The notes: generated by a model from the letters alone, not told the origin. DNA of 64,000 bases from an uncultured Roseovarius sp. (GCF_913057115.1 NZ_CAJXNN010000011.1:1-64000); one strand, 5' to 3'. Shown: positions 44,736 to 53,728, counted from the stretch's first letter. Numbers and translations are program-made.

Positions 44736-47700
44736 TTAAGAGATCAGAAGCTTCGCTTCATGCTTCTTGAGCGACCGGCGTGCCGCCTGATAATCCTTCA
44801 GGCCTTCCGCCTCGCGCAGCTCAGGGAAGAGATCGTAGATCTCGTTGCGCTGCGCCTCGCCCATGCCATCCATGACCTGCTCACCGGGCTGGAAGCTTTC
44901 GGTCCAGGCCCCGTTCGACAGGACGACCTCGTGCTGGTCGAACATGAAGTGGATGTAGCTCACGCCGCTGGCCTCGACCGTATCGACGCCCTCCATGCCC
45001 GTCAGGTGCTTGGCCGCGGCCAGAACCTCACGTTCATCGAAGTAAAGCGCGCTGCGATCGTTGTTGATCAGCATGCGGTGCTGCGGGCTGACCATCATGT
45101 CACGCTCCGGCAAACCACGGCCCAAAGATCCGGCCCGGATCAGAACCGGCTTGAGGTTCGGTGCTTGGCACAGCTCCTGGCCGGTCAGATCACGGCGCCC
45201 GACCCAGCGGATTTCCTGCAAGCCGTTGTCGCGGGTGATCACCCGGTCGCCCTCGCGCAGCTCTTCCACCAGACGCTCGCCTTTCGGCGTGGCAATCACT
45301 GTGCCCGGCGTGAAACAGGGGATCACATCCTCAATCTCGGTGAAGCTCAACGACCCCGAAACCGTTCCATCGCCATTGAGGAACTCCACCGTACCCGAGG
45401 TTGAATCGCCATCAGCATCAAGGGTTTCATCCACCACCCGAAGCGGCCCAAGGCCCGTCAGGTCCAGCGTGTCAAAGTCATCGCCGCCAGTGCCGCCATC
45501 GACCACGTCGCCGGCCATGGCATCGGTGAAGGTATCACGATCATCACCACCCAACAGGGTGTCGTCGCCTAGGCCACCGCCAAGAACGGTATCATCCCCG
45601 GCGCCGCCATCGACAACATCGTTGTCAGCACCCCCATTCAGGACATCATTGCCAAGACCACCGTCCAGCGTGTCTTCCCCCTGATCACCGAAGAGGCTGT
45701 CGTTGCCCTCTCCGCCGATCAGCGAATCGTCACCTGCGTTGCCACGGACCGAGTCATCGTCGATGCCCGCATCGACCGTGTCATCGCCGCCACCTGCGAT
45801 AATCTCGTCATCATCGTCGCCAGTGAAGATGGAGTCATTGCCGGCACCGCCTTCGACGGTGTCCATGTCATCCATGGGGTCGGGGTCAGTGGCATCGGGA
45901 ATGCCGGTATCGCCGTCGATCCCCGAAATGATCGTGTCATCGCCCAGCCCCCCCTGAAGGAAGTCGTTCCCCAGACCACCGATCACCGTGTCATTTTCCA
46001 TACCGCCGTTGACGAAATCATCGCCATCGCCCGCGTCGATCACGTCATCGCCACGGTCGCCGGTGATCGAGTCCTCGCCGGTACCGCCGTCGATGGTGTC
46101 GTCATCCGCGCCGCCGACAATGGTGTCATTGCCTTCGTCGCCAAGGATCGAGTCCGCACCGCCCTGGCCAAGCAGCAAGTCGTCGTCGACGCCGCCATCA
46201 AGCGTATCGTCGCCGCTGCCACCCTCAATGGTGTCATCGTCGTCTTCCCCATAGATGACATCATTGCCGCCACCGCCAAGCAGCAGGTCACGGCCGTTTT
46301 CCGGAACCGGGTCGCTGGCATCCGGAACCTCGCCGTCGATGCCCGCGATCGGATCGTTGCCAAAGCCGCCCCAGATGGTGTCGTTGCCCGCACCACCGTC
46401 AACGGTATCCGAGCCATGGCTGCCCGTCAGGCTGTCATCACCGCCGTTGCCTTCGATGACATCATCGTCGATACCCGCATTCACGGTGTCGTCACCGCTC
46501 CCACCCAGGATGGTGTCAGCATCGTCGCCCGTGGCAATCAGGTCATCGCCCGCACCACCGTCAACGAAATCACGGCCATCATCGGGGTTCGGATCACTCA
46601 GCGCAGGAAGGCCTGTGGCCGGATCAACCAACAACGGGTCGGGCAGGTTCGGGTCATCGCCTTCGTAATCCGAAAAGGCGTCAATGCCCGCGTCGATGGT
46701 GTCATTGCCATCGCCCCCCTCGATCGAGTCGGACCCCAGGCTGCCGTCGATATAATCGTCGCCGGTGCCACCCAGAATGGTATCATCGTCGATCCCGCCG
46801 TCGATGCTGTCATTGCCCGAATCGCCCGAGATAAAGTCAGCATCGTCACCGGTGCTGATGGTATCGTCACCCGCGCCGCCAAAGACCGTGTCCAGATCAT
46901 TGAGCTGATCGGCCCCGGTCTCAAAGGCAAAAGGCTCCCCCGGAACCGGATCGTTCGAGAAGGTCTCGTAATCATTCAGCGGATCGGCATTGCCGGTGTC
47001 GATCACATCGTCACCATCGCCACCCTCGGCGCTGTCATTGCCGTCGCCACCGGTCAGGGTGTCGTTGTCGGCACCGCCATCAAGGGTGTCGTCGCCCTCA
47101 CCACCGTCGATCTCGTCCTCGCCCTCTTCACCGAAAGCAATATCGTCGCCGGTGCCCGCGTCGACCTCATCGTCGCCCAGACCGGCCTCGATGGTATCAT
47201 TGCCGCCACCGGCCTCGATGATGTCATCGTCCGGAGCCTCACCGGGCAGGATCGCATCGCCCGAATCCACCAGGTCCCCCTCGGGGTCACCGTTGTAAAC
47301 GTACCCGGGGTCGCTGTCGGGGTTGGTGGCGATCAAGGCGTCATCATCGCCATTCGAGACGATCCCATCCAACTCGTCGCCTACATCAATGGTGCTGAAA
47401 TGCACATCGGTCACCCAGACGGTCTGCGAGTCGGTCCCGCCATTGTCATAGTCGATCTCGATCCGCGACACCGGCCCGGCAATATTCACCAGAAGCGAGG
47501 TATCGGGGTCGGTCGGCGCAGTCACAGAAGCGCTGTCCACATCATTGCCGGTGGCCGTATCGCCACTTGTCAGGATGTCACCACCCGGCGTCAGGGTCAC
47601 CTCGACCGGATTGCCCGCCGCATCAAAGGCACGAACAGTCACGATATCGGTGTAATCAGCGCCGCCTTGTCCCAGGTCCAGGTCGTTGATCCGGAACGAA

Positions 47701-48005
47701 ACGTCCTGCACATCATCGCTGTACGCGTCATCGCTGGCACTGAAATCAATCGTCGTGGTCGACGTGCTGTCCACACCGCCTTCGCCACCCGCGCCAAACA
47801 GCTTGAGCGCCGACATCGGATCGAAAGTTTCACCACCGGCGGTGTCGACATACTGATCGAACTCCAGGTACCGCGCGAAAGCGTCTTCATCTTCAGCAAC
47901 GAATCCCAACGTGACCTCGACACCCCCGGTGTCGACGGTGCCACCATCATTCAAATCGGTTCCGTTGGAGCCAAAAAGCCCCCAGTCCAGAATAAGATCA
48001 GGCAT
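44736..48005 (-). CDS. Secreted RTX calcium-binding repeat protein with C-terminal Hint domain
   Basis: The 1089-residue very acidic protein has no Sec signal; it is likely exported by a type I system. Residues about 1-230 form a jelly-roll-like N-terminal region. Residues about 250-880 hold dozens of RTX nonapeptides (GGxGxDxx), for example GGDGNDSAEGGDGDDV, arranged in larger modules separated by Pro/Asp linkers such as PDATDPDPMDDMD. A Hint (hedgehog/intein) domain starts at C897 (PCFTPGTVIATPKGERLVEE) with a VSPQHRM block and ends near 1040. Hint domains can autocleave; a terminal HN intein motif is absent. The likely start MPDLILDWG is 87 bases inside the frame. Confidence 0.88.
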   Translation of the reverse strand: MPDLILDWGLFGSNGTDLNDGGTVDTGGVEVTLGFVAEDEDAFARYLEFDQYVDTAGGETFDPMSALKLFGAGGEGGVDSTSTTTIDFSASDDAYSDDVQDVSFRINDLDLGQGGADYTDIVTVRAFDAAGNPVEVTLTPGGDILTSGDTATGNDVDSASVTAPTDPDTSLLVNIAGPVSRIEIDYDNGGTDSQTVWVTDVHFSTIDVGDELDGIVSNGDDDALIATNPDSDPGYVYNGDPEGDLVDSGDAILPGEAPDDDIIEAGGGNDTIEAGLGDDEVDAGTGDDIAFGEEGEDEIDGGEGDDTLDGGADNDTLTGGDGNDSAEGGDGDDVIDTGNADPLNDYETFSNDPVPGEPFAFETGADQLNDLDTVFGGAGDDTISTGDDADFISGDSGNDSIDGGIDDDTILGGTGDDYIDGSLGSDSIEGGDGNDTIDAGIDAFSDYEGDDPNLPDPLLVDPATGLPALSDPNPDDGRDFVDGGAGDDLIATGDDADTILGGSGDDTVNAGIDDDVIEGNGGDDSLTGSHGSDTVDGGAGNDTIWGGFGNDPIAGIDGEVPDASDPVPENGRDLLLGGGGNDVIYGEDDDDTIEGGSGDDTLDGGVDDDLLLGQGGADSILGDEGNDTIVGGADDDTIDGGTGEDSITGDRGDDVIDAGDGDDFVNGGMENDTVIGGLGNDFLQGGLGDDTIISGIDGDTGIPDATDPDPMDDMDTVEGGAGNDSIFTGDDDDEIIAGGGDDTVDAGIDDDSVRGNAGDDSLIGGEGNDSLFGDQGEDTLDGGLGNDVLNGGADNDVVDGGAGDDTVLGGGLGDDTLLGGDDRDTFTDAMAGDVVDGGTGGDDFDTLDLTGLGPLRVVDETLDADGDSTSGTVEFLNGDGTVSGSLSFTEIEDVIPCFTPGTVIATPKGERLVEELREGDRVITRDNGLQEIRWVGRRDLTGQELCQAPNLKPVLIRAGSLGRGLPERDMMVSPQHRMLINNDRSALYFDEREVLAAAKHLTGMEGVDTVEASGVSYIHFMFDQHEVVLSNGAWTESFQPGEQVMDGMGEAQRNEIYDLFPELREAEGLKDYQAARRSLKKHEAKLLIS

Positions 48006-48767
48006 CACAATACCCCTTCGACCTGTTAGCGCCGATCCTGAACCGGCAGCGTGAGATGCCGCTGACCACTCAACGGCGAAAAAATTCCACAACCATCTGC
48101 CTGAACCGGAAGTCTACGAAGTGTTGAGGATACGGGGCGACCCGCGGTTACCTCATGTGTAACCGGGCCCACCAAAGCCTACGCGACCCGGTCCACAACA
48201 CTCCGCGCTATCCGGCGAGGATAGGCAGGATCGTCATGTCGGTCGCCCCCGTGACCTTTTCGATACCCCCCAGTTGGGCAGGACTCTTGTAACCGGACGC
48301 GGCAAGATCACGAAGGGGAATTTTGGCAGAAAAAAGCTCAAAACCGGGCGCGACACAGTCAACTTGCCTTACTTGCACCGCAATTTGTGGCAGGATTTCT
48401 GGTGATTGTTTCCATATCGGAAATCCCGCACGAGATCGGCCACCTCCTTTTTTTATTCGTTATCGCCGCATCACTTTCCCTGACCGACCGCCGATTCATG
48501 CGACGGTCGAGCGGTCGGTTGTATCCAATTGTGAAACAATCGAAAAAGGCCAAAACATGGCAGGCTGATCTTGGTCTTAGTTAACGCACCCTGCACAATT
48601 CGTGTTCAATTTTCGGCATTTTCTCCGAAAGGCCCAGATCAAGAAACAAAGCCAATGCCATTCCCCGGCGAATCGGGCAACGCTGGCTCTACGATTCTCT
48701 GTAGCGCCCAAAACGCTTGGGCCACGCCGGCGCGCGACTGCGGAAATCATCTAATTCTAGGAGTAAG
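48006..48767. other. 762-base gene-free region before tRNA-Leu
   Basis: It separates the RTX gene start from tRNA-Leu. Open frames here have no conserved features. One clear inverted repeat is ACCGACCGC (48483-48491) / GCGGTCGGT (48511-48519), 9 perfect base pairs with a 19-base loop. The stretch next to the RTX gene should hold its promoter. GAAGGGG before the adjacent GTG/ATG codons serves as its ribosome-binding site. Confidence 0.5.
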
Positions 48768-48853
48768 TGGTGCCCAAGGTGAGATTCGAACTCACACGAT
48801 GTTGCCATCGGGGGATTTTGAATCCCCTGCGTCTACCGTTCCGCCACTTGGGC
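48768..48853 (-). tRNA. tRNA-Leu (CAA)
   Basis: The 86-base minus-strand gene starts GCCCAAGTGG, has anticodon stem GGGGA/TCCCC enclosing TTCAAAA with anticodon CAA, a long variable arm (GATGGCAACATC) as in class II tRNAs, T-loop GTTCGAATC, and an encoded CCA end. Confidence 0.95.
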
Positions 48854-48982
48854 ACGGGCAACACCTCTAGCGAAGCCGCGCGCCCGCGTCCAGAGGGGAA
48901 GCACCATATTAAGCCGCAAAATACTTGACCCGCCCACCCCCGCGTGGTCAGAGACCAAAACCGTGTTTCAGGGACAGCCCTC

Positions 48983-49561
48983 ATGCTAAGACGCCTCTAC
49001 GATTGGACAATCGCGATGTCCGACCACCCGCGCGCGCTTTGGGTTCTGGCCGCGGTGTCTTTCGTCGAAAGCTCGGTGTTCCCGATCCCGCCCGATGTGC
49101 TGATGATCCCGATGATCCTTGCCCGCCCGTCCCGGGCCTGGCTGATTGCGCTGGTCGCTCTCGTCTCGTCGGTCCTAGGTGGGCTTTTGGGCTATGCCAT
49201 TGGCGCGCTGGCCTACGAACAGATCGGCCAACCTATCCTTGAGGCCCTTGGCAAAGGCGATGCCATGGCCGAGTTTTCCACCCGGTTCAACGACTTCGGG
49301 TTCTGGGCCGTCCTTACGGCAGGGGTCACGCCCTTCCCCTACAAGGTCATCACCATCATGTCGGGTTGGACGGCCATGCCGCTTGGCACCTTCATCGCCA
49401 CCTCCATTCTGGCGCGCGGTTTGCGCTTTTTCATTGTCGCCGCCCTCCTGTGGAAATTCGGCGCGCCGATCCGCGATTTCATCGAACGCCGCCTCGGGTT
49501 GATGGCGATTCTCTTTGTTGCGCTGCTCTTCGGTGGCTTCTATCTTGTTCGCCACCTATGA
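48983..49561 (+). CDS. YqaA/DedA-like inner membrane protein
   Basis: The 192-residue protein has four or five hydrophobic segments and the SNARE-associated (VTT/DedA) pattern: FVESSVFPIPPDVLMIPMIL, then GGLLGYAIGALAYEQIG, then FGFWAVLTAGVTPFPYKVIT. Relatives are lipid scramblases or carriers. The start MLRRLYDWTI has AGGGAC upstream; a 13-residue longer start is less likely. The stop overlaps the dsbB start by four bases. Confidence 0.85.
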   Translation: MLRRLYDWTIAMSDHPRALWVLAAVSFVESSVFPIPPDVLMIPMILARPSRAWLIALVALVSSVLGGLLGYAIGALAYEQIGQPILEALGKGDAMAEFSTRFNDFGFWAVLTAGVTPFPYKVITIMSGWTAMPLGTFIATSILARGLRFFIVAALLWKFGAPIRDFIERRLGLMAILFVALLFGGFYLVRHL

Positions 49562-50028
49562 CCATGACGTTACCCTACCGTACGCTTGTCCTGCTCGCCG
49601 CTGGCGGCTCCCTCGCCCTGATGCTGGGCGCTTGGGGGTTCCAGTACATTGGCGAAATGCCCCCCTGCAAATTGTGCTATTGGCAACGTTACCCGCATTA
49701 TGCCGCCATCGGCATCGGTGCCTTGGCCCTTCTGTTGGGCGGCGCCCTCTTGCCTTGGCTCGGCGCTCTGGCCGCCCTCACCACCGCAGGTATCGCCGCT
49801 TATCACTCCGGGGTTGAGCAAGGCTGGTGGCAAGGCCCCTCCTCCTGCTCCTCGGGCGACATCTCGGGCCTCAGCACGGACGAACTCTTCGATCAGATCA
49901 TGGCCGCCCCGCTCGTCCGCTGCGACGAGATCCCCTGGCAGATGTTCGGCCTCTCGATGGCCAGCTGGAACATGCTCGCCTCGCTGGCTCTCGCCGCGGT
50001 CTGGATCATGGCCGCCCGCCGCGCCTGA
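49558..50028 (+). CDS. dsbB: DsbB-family disulfide bond formation protein
   Basis: The 156-residue quinone-linked membrane oxidoreductase has the first redox pair C37-K-L-C40 in PPCKLCYWQRYPH and the second pair C97 and C122 (SSCSSG; RCDEIPW). Four hydrophobic segments fit DsbB. It would reoxidise a DsbA-like thiol oxidase in the periplasm. The ATGA overlap with the YqaA-like gene indicates coupling. It ends two bases before the CGTACG palindrome. Confidence 0.88.
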   Translation: MTMTLPYRTLVLLAAGGSLALMLGAWGFQYIGEMPPCKLCYWQRYPHYAAIGIGALALLLGGALLPWLGALAALTTAGIAAYHSGVEQGWWQGPSSCSSGDISGLSTDELFDQIMAAPLVRCDEIPWQMFGLSMASWNMLASLALAAVWIMAARRA

Positions 50029-50030
50029 CG

Positions 50031-50123
50031 GCTATTTTCGTACGACTCGTACGACTGCCAAGCAAAGCCCCCCGATTTTCGTACGAAAATAGCGGGGTAA
50101 GCGTACGATTCGTACGAAACTAT
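50031..50123. repeat. CGTACG nested palindrome element, copy 2
   Basis: Same plan as 32296-32389. The left outer arm is ATTTTCGTACGACTCGTACG, the right arm is CGTACGATTCGTACGAAACT, and the inner palindrome is CCCCCCG-ATTTTCGTACGAAAAT-AGCGGGG. The left end begins just after the dsbB stop and the right end covers the asnC stop codon (50120-50122). It fills the gap between convergent genes. Confidence 0.85.
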
Positions 50124-50551
50124 CCGTTCGCCGCCTTGCGCGTACTCAAAAGCAGGTTGGTTTCACTGGTCGCCACGCCGTCAAATCGCCGAATACGCGC
50201 CAGAACCTCGTCGAATTCCTCAAGCGATTCCGCCCCGATCTCCACGATGACATCCCATCGGCCATTCGTCGTGTGGACCTTGCGCACGGCGCTTAACCCA
50301 TTGAGTTGGCGGATAATTCTATCCGTCCCGCGCCCCTCGATCCCGATCAGCATAAGGCCCCGCACCGGATCACGCGCCGCATCGCCTTTCAAAACGACGC
50401 TGAAGCCCACGATCTCACCGGACTGCTGCAACCGTTCGATTCGTCCGCGTACCGTGGTCCGTGACACCCCCAAGGTGATCGCCAAATCCGAAAGCGAGGC
50501 CCGCGCGTCATGTCGCAGCGCGGAGATTAACTGTCTGTCAATATCATCCAT
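50120..50551 (-). CDS. Lrp/AsnC family transcriptional regulator
   Basis: The 143-residue protein has an N-terminal helix-turn-helix (MDDIDRQLISALRHDARAS, then LAITLGVSRTTVRGRIERL) and a C-terminal RAM ligand-binding domain (GVATSETNLLLSTRKAANG at the end). Divergent placement next to arginase and ornithine cyclodeaminase genes makes it the likely arginine- or ornithine-responsive activator of that pathway, as with other Lrp-type regulators in alphaproteobacteria. Its stop codon lies inside the CGTACG palindrome. Confidence 0.9.
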   Translation of the reverse strand: MDDIDRQLISALRHDARASLSDLAITLGVSRTTVRGRIERLQQSGEIVGFSVVLKGDAARDPVRGLMLIGIEGRGTDRIIRQLNGLSAVRKVHTTNGRWDVIVEIGAESLEEFDEVLARIRRFDGVATSETNLLLSTRKAANG

Positions 50552-50561
50552 TTCGCACGAT

Positions 50562-50586
50562 TAGCATGGCATTTTGATCAATGCTA
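50562..50586. promoter_or_regulatory. AsnC/Lrp-type operator candidate
   Basis: TAGCAT-N13-ATGCTA with an A/T-rich centre (25 bases). It lies 11 bases upstream of the asnC start and 82 bases upstream of arginase, in the divergent promoter region. Position and form fit an autoregulated Lrp-family site. Confidence 0.55.
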
Positions 50587-50667
50587 TCCCGATTCGTTCA
50601 ATATGATCCCTTCAAGCGCCCCCGTTTCGGAATATCCTTAGGCAAACCTTATCTGAACGAGCGCGAA

Positions 50668-51597
50668 ATGACCCCACAAACCTGCCTTCTGATCGGTGCC
50701 CCCGTGGACAGCGGCAAAACCCGCCAAGGCTGCCTCATGGGCCCCGACGCCTACCGCGTCGCCGGCCTTGACGATGCGTTAACCTCCCTCGGTCACGAGG
50801 TCGAAGACCTTGGCAACCTCACCCCGGCCTCTGTCGCCACTCCCATGGACCTGCCGGCTCACCTGCATGCCCCCGACACCACCATCGGTTGGACGCAAGC
50901 CCTTATAAATTCAGCAGAAAACTCAATGACCAAGGGGTTGCCCATCTTTCTCGGCGGCGACCATAGCCTCTCCTTGGGTTCGGTCGCAGGTGTCGCCAAC
51001 CACGCCGCCAGCCAATCCCGCCCGCAATTCGTCCTCTGGCTGGACGCCCATAGCGATTTCCACACACCGCACAGCACCACCTCGGGCAACCTGCATGGCA
51101 CACCCTTGGCCTATGTCACTGGCCAAAAAGGCTTTTCCGGCTTCCCCGAGGTGCAAAACCCGGTCCCCGAGGATCATATCTGCATCCTCGGCCTGCGCTC
51201 CGTCGACCCCGCCGAACGCGAAATCCTGCAAAATTCGCGCATCCGCAGCCACGACATGCGCCAGATCGACGAATCCGGCATCGCCAAACCCCTGTCGGCC
51301 TTCCTCGACCGCGTCGCCGACGCGGGCGGCATGCTGCATGTCTCTTTGGACGTCGATTTCCTCGACCCCTCCTTCGCCCCCGCCGTCGGCACGACCGTCC
51401 CCGGCGGGGCCACCATGCGCGAGGCGCACTTGGTGATGGAGATGATCTGCGATAGCGGTTTGATGACTTCGCTCGACCTCGTCGAACTCAACCCATTCCT
51501 TGATGAACGCGGCCGCACCGCGCAGGTCATGGTCGATCTGGCCGCCTCTGCCCTTGGTCGCCGCGTCTTTGACCGCCCCACGCAAGCCTTTGGTTAA
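50668..51597 (+). CDS. rocF: Arginase
   Basis: The 309-residue ureohydrolase converts arginine to ornithine and urea. Mn2+ ligands sit in LGGDHSLSLGS, LWLDAHSDFHTP and SLDVDFLDPSFAP. VDLAASALGRRVFD ends the protein. MTPQTCLLIGAPVDSG is the likely start; the frame extends 87 bases further into the divergent promoter. Ornithine cyclodeaminase follows after 13 bases, giving an arginine-to-proline route. Confidence 0.93.
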   Translation: MTPQTCLLIGAPVDSGKTRQGCLMGPDAYRVAGLDDALTSLGHEVEDLGNLTPASVATPMDLPAHLHAPDTTIGWTQALINSAENSMTKGLPIFLGGDHSLSLGSVAGVANHAASQSRPQFVLWLDAHSDFHTPHSTTSGNLHGTPLAYVTGQKGFSGFPEVQNPVPEDHICILGLRSVDPAEREILQNSRIRSHDMRQIDESGIAKPLSAFLDRVADAGGMLHVSLDVDFLDPSFAPAVGTTVPGGATMREAHLVMEMICDSGLMTSLDLVELNPFLDERGRTAQVMVDLAASALGRRVFDRPTQAFG

Positions 51598-51610
51598 AAA
51601 GGACAAAACG

Positions 51611-52666
51611 ATGCCAGCAACACCCCCCTCCGATAAGGCCCTCGTGCCTTTCGTCTCGGTCGAGAACATGATGAACCTCGTGCATCACATCGGGATCGAG
51701 CCGATGCTGCGCGGCCTGTCGGACTATATCGAAGCGGATTTCCGCCGCTGGGAGTTGTTCGACAAAACCCCGCGCATCGCCTCACACTCCGCTGAAGGGG
51801 TGATCGAACTGATGCCCACCTCAGATGGCGAGGTCTACGGCTTCAAATACGTCAACGGCCACCCCAAGAACACCCGCGAAGGCCTGCAAACCGTCACCGC
51901 CTTCGGCCTGCTGGCCGATGTCGGCAATGGCTACCCCGTCCTTCTATCTGAGATGACGGTCCTCACCGCCCTGCGCACCGCCGCCACCTCGGCCATGGTC
52001 GCCAAACACCTCGCCCCCAAGGGGGCCGATACCATGGCGATGATCGGCAACGGCGCACAGTCGGAATTCCAAAGCCTCGCCATGAAAGCGATCTGCGGCC
52101 TCAAATCCGTCCGCCTGTGGGATATCGACCCGGCGGCGACGCGCAAAGCCGCAAATAATCTCAAAGGCTTAGGGCTGGATGTTCATGTCTGCACCAGTGC
52201 CGAAGAAAGCATGGAAGGCGCGCAAATCATCACCACCTGCACCGCCGACAAACAATACGCCACCATCCTCAGCGACAACATGATCGGTTCAGGCGTGCAC
52301 ATCAACGCAATCGGCGGCGACTGCCCGGGCAAGACCGAACTGGCCCCCGGTGTCCTGCACCGCTCCGAGATCTTCGTGGAATACCCCGAGCAAACCCGCA
52401 TCGAAGGCGAAATCCAACAGCTCAGCGACGATCACCCCGTCACCCAAATGTGGGAGGTGATCAACGGCACCAAACCCGGCCGCACAAGCGCCGGACAAAT
52501 CACCCTGTTTGATTCCGTGGGCTTCGCGATCGAGGATTTCAGCGCCCTGCGCTATATCCGCGACCATATCGGCGGCACCGATCTGTATATCGACCTTGAC
52601 CTTCTGGCCGACCCCGACGACCCGCGCGACCTGTTCGGGATGCTGCAACGTTCAGGCAGCGCATGA
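51611..52666 (+). CDS. Ornithine cyclodeaminase
   Basis: The 351-residue protein belongs to the mu-crystallin/ornithine cyclodeaminase family. ALRTAATSAMVAKHLAPKGA and the Rossmann motif MAMIGNGAQSEFQSLAMKA (near residues 135-153) are diagnostic, and HINAIGGDCPGKTELAPGVL is conserved. It converts ornithine to proline with loss of ammonia. It is probably transcribed with arginase. A GC-rich hairpin follows. Confidence 0.92.
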   Translation: MPATPPSDKALVPFVSVENMMNLVHHIGIEPMLRGLSDYIEADFRRWELFDKTPRIASHSAEGVIELMPTSDGEVYGFKYVNGHPKNTREGLQTVTAFGLLADVGNGYPVLLSEMTVLTALRTAATSAMVAKHLAPKGADTMAMIGNGAQSEFQSLAMKAICGLKSVRLWDIDPAATRKAANNLKGLGLDVHVCTSAEESMEGAQIITTCTADKQYATILSDNMIGSGVHINAIGGDCPGKTELAPGVLHRSEIFVEYPEQTRIEGEIQQLSDDHPVTQMWEVINGTKPGRTSAGQITLFDSVGFAIEDFSALRYIRDHIGGTDLYIDLDLLADPDDPRDLFGMLQRSGSA

Positions 52667-52671
52667 AAGCC

Positions 52672-52710
52672 CCCGGGCCGGGGCGATCTGGGGGAGTAAC
52701 CCGGCCCGGG
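52672..52710. terminator. Perfect 11-bp GC hairpin between convergent genes
   Basis: CCCGGGCCGGG and CCCGGCCCGGG with a 17-base loop, between ornithine cyclodeaminase (+) and the EF-hand gene (-). There is no T run, but the place fits a shared 3'-end structure. Confidence 0.55.
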
Positions 52711-52723
52711 AGACCAACGGCAA

Positions 52724-52978
52724 TCAGCCGTCAGTGCTGGTTGGGATGAGGCCCTGCTCCTGCGCGGCGACCATTTCCTCATCAGTGAGGGCACCGTCAT
52801 CATCGGCATCTGCCTCGGCAAAGGCCTCGGCTGTGACATCGGGGAAGACGGCCTGCACTTCGTCGATGGTCATGACACCGTCGCCGTTGGTGTCGATCTG
52901 GGCGGTACCCTCGCTCATGGCGATGGCGGAATTGGCGATCACGCCCATCCCCAAAAGGATTGCTACGAATTTCAACAT
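52724..52978 (-). CDS. Small exported EF-hand protein
   Basis: The 84-residue protein has a signal peptide (about residues 1-20, ending AIAM) and two EF-hand loops: D29-TNGDGVMTID-E40 and D57-ADDDGALTDE-E68. It should bind calcium in the periplasm or outside. AGGAGA precedes the ATG. It is divergent from a sigma factor gene across 240 bases, so the sigma factor may control it. Confidence 0.85.
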   Translation of the reverse strand: MLKFVAILLGMGVIANSAIAMSEGTAQIDTNGDGVMTIDEVQAVFPDVTAEAFAEADADDDGALTDEEMVAAQEQGLIPTSTDG

Positions 52979-53218
52979 GGTTTGTCTCCTTGGACATTGA
53001 GGTGCTCAAGGTCGGGCTTGCCCCGGACCCTACCAACCAAGACGGGGATTTGGCGCTTTGCGTCCCGGTGCGAACCGCAACGGGCGATGGTTTGCCGAGG
53101 CGCATCCCCACAACCGGCGAGGGGCTGCCCAAAAATGCCTTCCCCAGAGGATCGGCGGAATCTGCCCATTTGAATTGCCCCACGGCCCTGCCCTTTATCA
53201 GGGGGCAGGAGGCCCGCC

Positions 53219-53728
53219 ATGCAAAACTCCAACCTGACGACCCCCCCGGACGACCTGACCGCGCTGATACCTGTCCTGAACCGTGCGGCTGCCCGCATTG
53301 CCGATACCCCGGAGGAGGCTCAAGACCTTGCCCAAGAAGTCCTCCTCAAGCTTTGGCTACGCCTGAATCGCGGAGACGATATCAACAACTTGCGAGGCTA
53401 CGCCCATGCGGCGTTGCGCAACCAAATGCGCCAAAGCCTGCGTGACCGGCACGACATTGATGACGTGGATATGGAAGGCACGGCAACGGCGCCGGATGCT
53501 TTCGCCAGCCTCGCGCTGTCCGAAGCCTGCTCCATGATCGAAAACCTACCGCCGCACCAAGCCCACCTGATGCGGCTCGTCCTTACAGGCGAGACCAGCC
53601 CCGCAGCACTTGCCGCACGAACGGGCTTGCCACTCGGCACGGTTATGTCCCGGCTGGCCCGCGCCCGCGCCCAACTCCGCCGCGACATGGGGCTCGAACC
53701 CGGCACCCCGGTAACGGCGCTTTTTTGA
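53219..53728 (+). CDS. RNA polymerase sigma factor, ECF-type
   Basis: The 169-residue protein has a region 2 (EEAQDLAQEVLLKLWLRL, then NLRGYAHAALRNQMRQSLRD) and a region 4 helix-turn-helix (AALAARTGLPLGTVMSRLARAR). The size fits an extracytoplasmic function sigma factor. No anti-sigma factor gene follows; the next gene is a sulfotransferase. The nearest likely target is the divergent EF-hand gene. A hairpin TGCCC/GGGCA lies just before the ATG. Confidence 0.82.
   Translation: MQNSNLTTPPDDLTALIPVLNRAAARIADTPEEAQDLAQEVLLKLWLRLNRGDDINNLRGYAHAALRNQMRQSLRDRHDIDDVDMEGTATAPDAFASLALSEACSMIENLPPHQAHLMRLVLTGETSPAALAARTGLPLGTVMSRLARARAQLRRDMGLEPGTPVTALF

Noticed and set aside
45300..47300. The repetitive DNA could be a CRISPR or tandem satellite
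   Set aside because: The repeats are in frame, encode RTX nonapeptides and vary in length; there are no unique spacers of constant size.
46238..48029. Long plus-strand open frame opposite the RTX gene (Val/Ile-rich)
   Set aside because: It is the complement of GAT/GAC-GGC repeats and has no independent features.
48323..48870. Short open frames upstream of and across tRNA-Leu
   Set aside because: No ribosome-binding sites, no recognisable motifs, and one frame runs through the tRNA gene.
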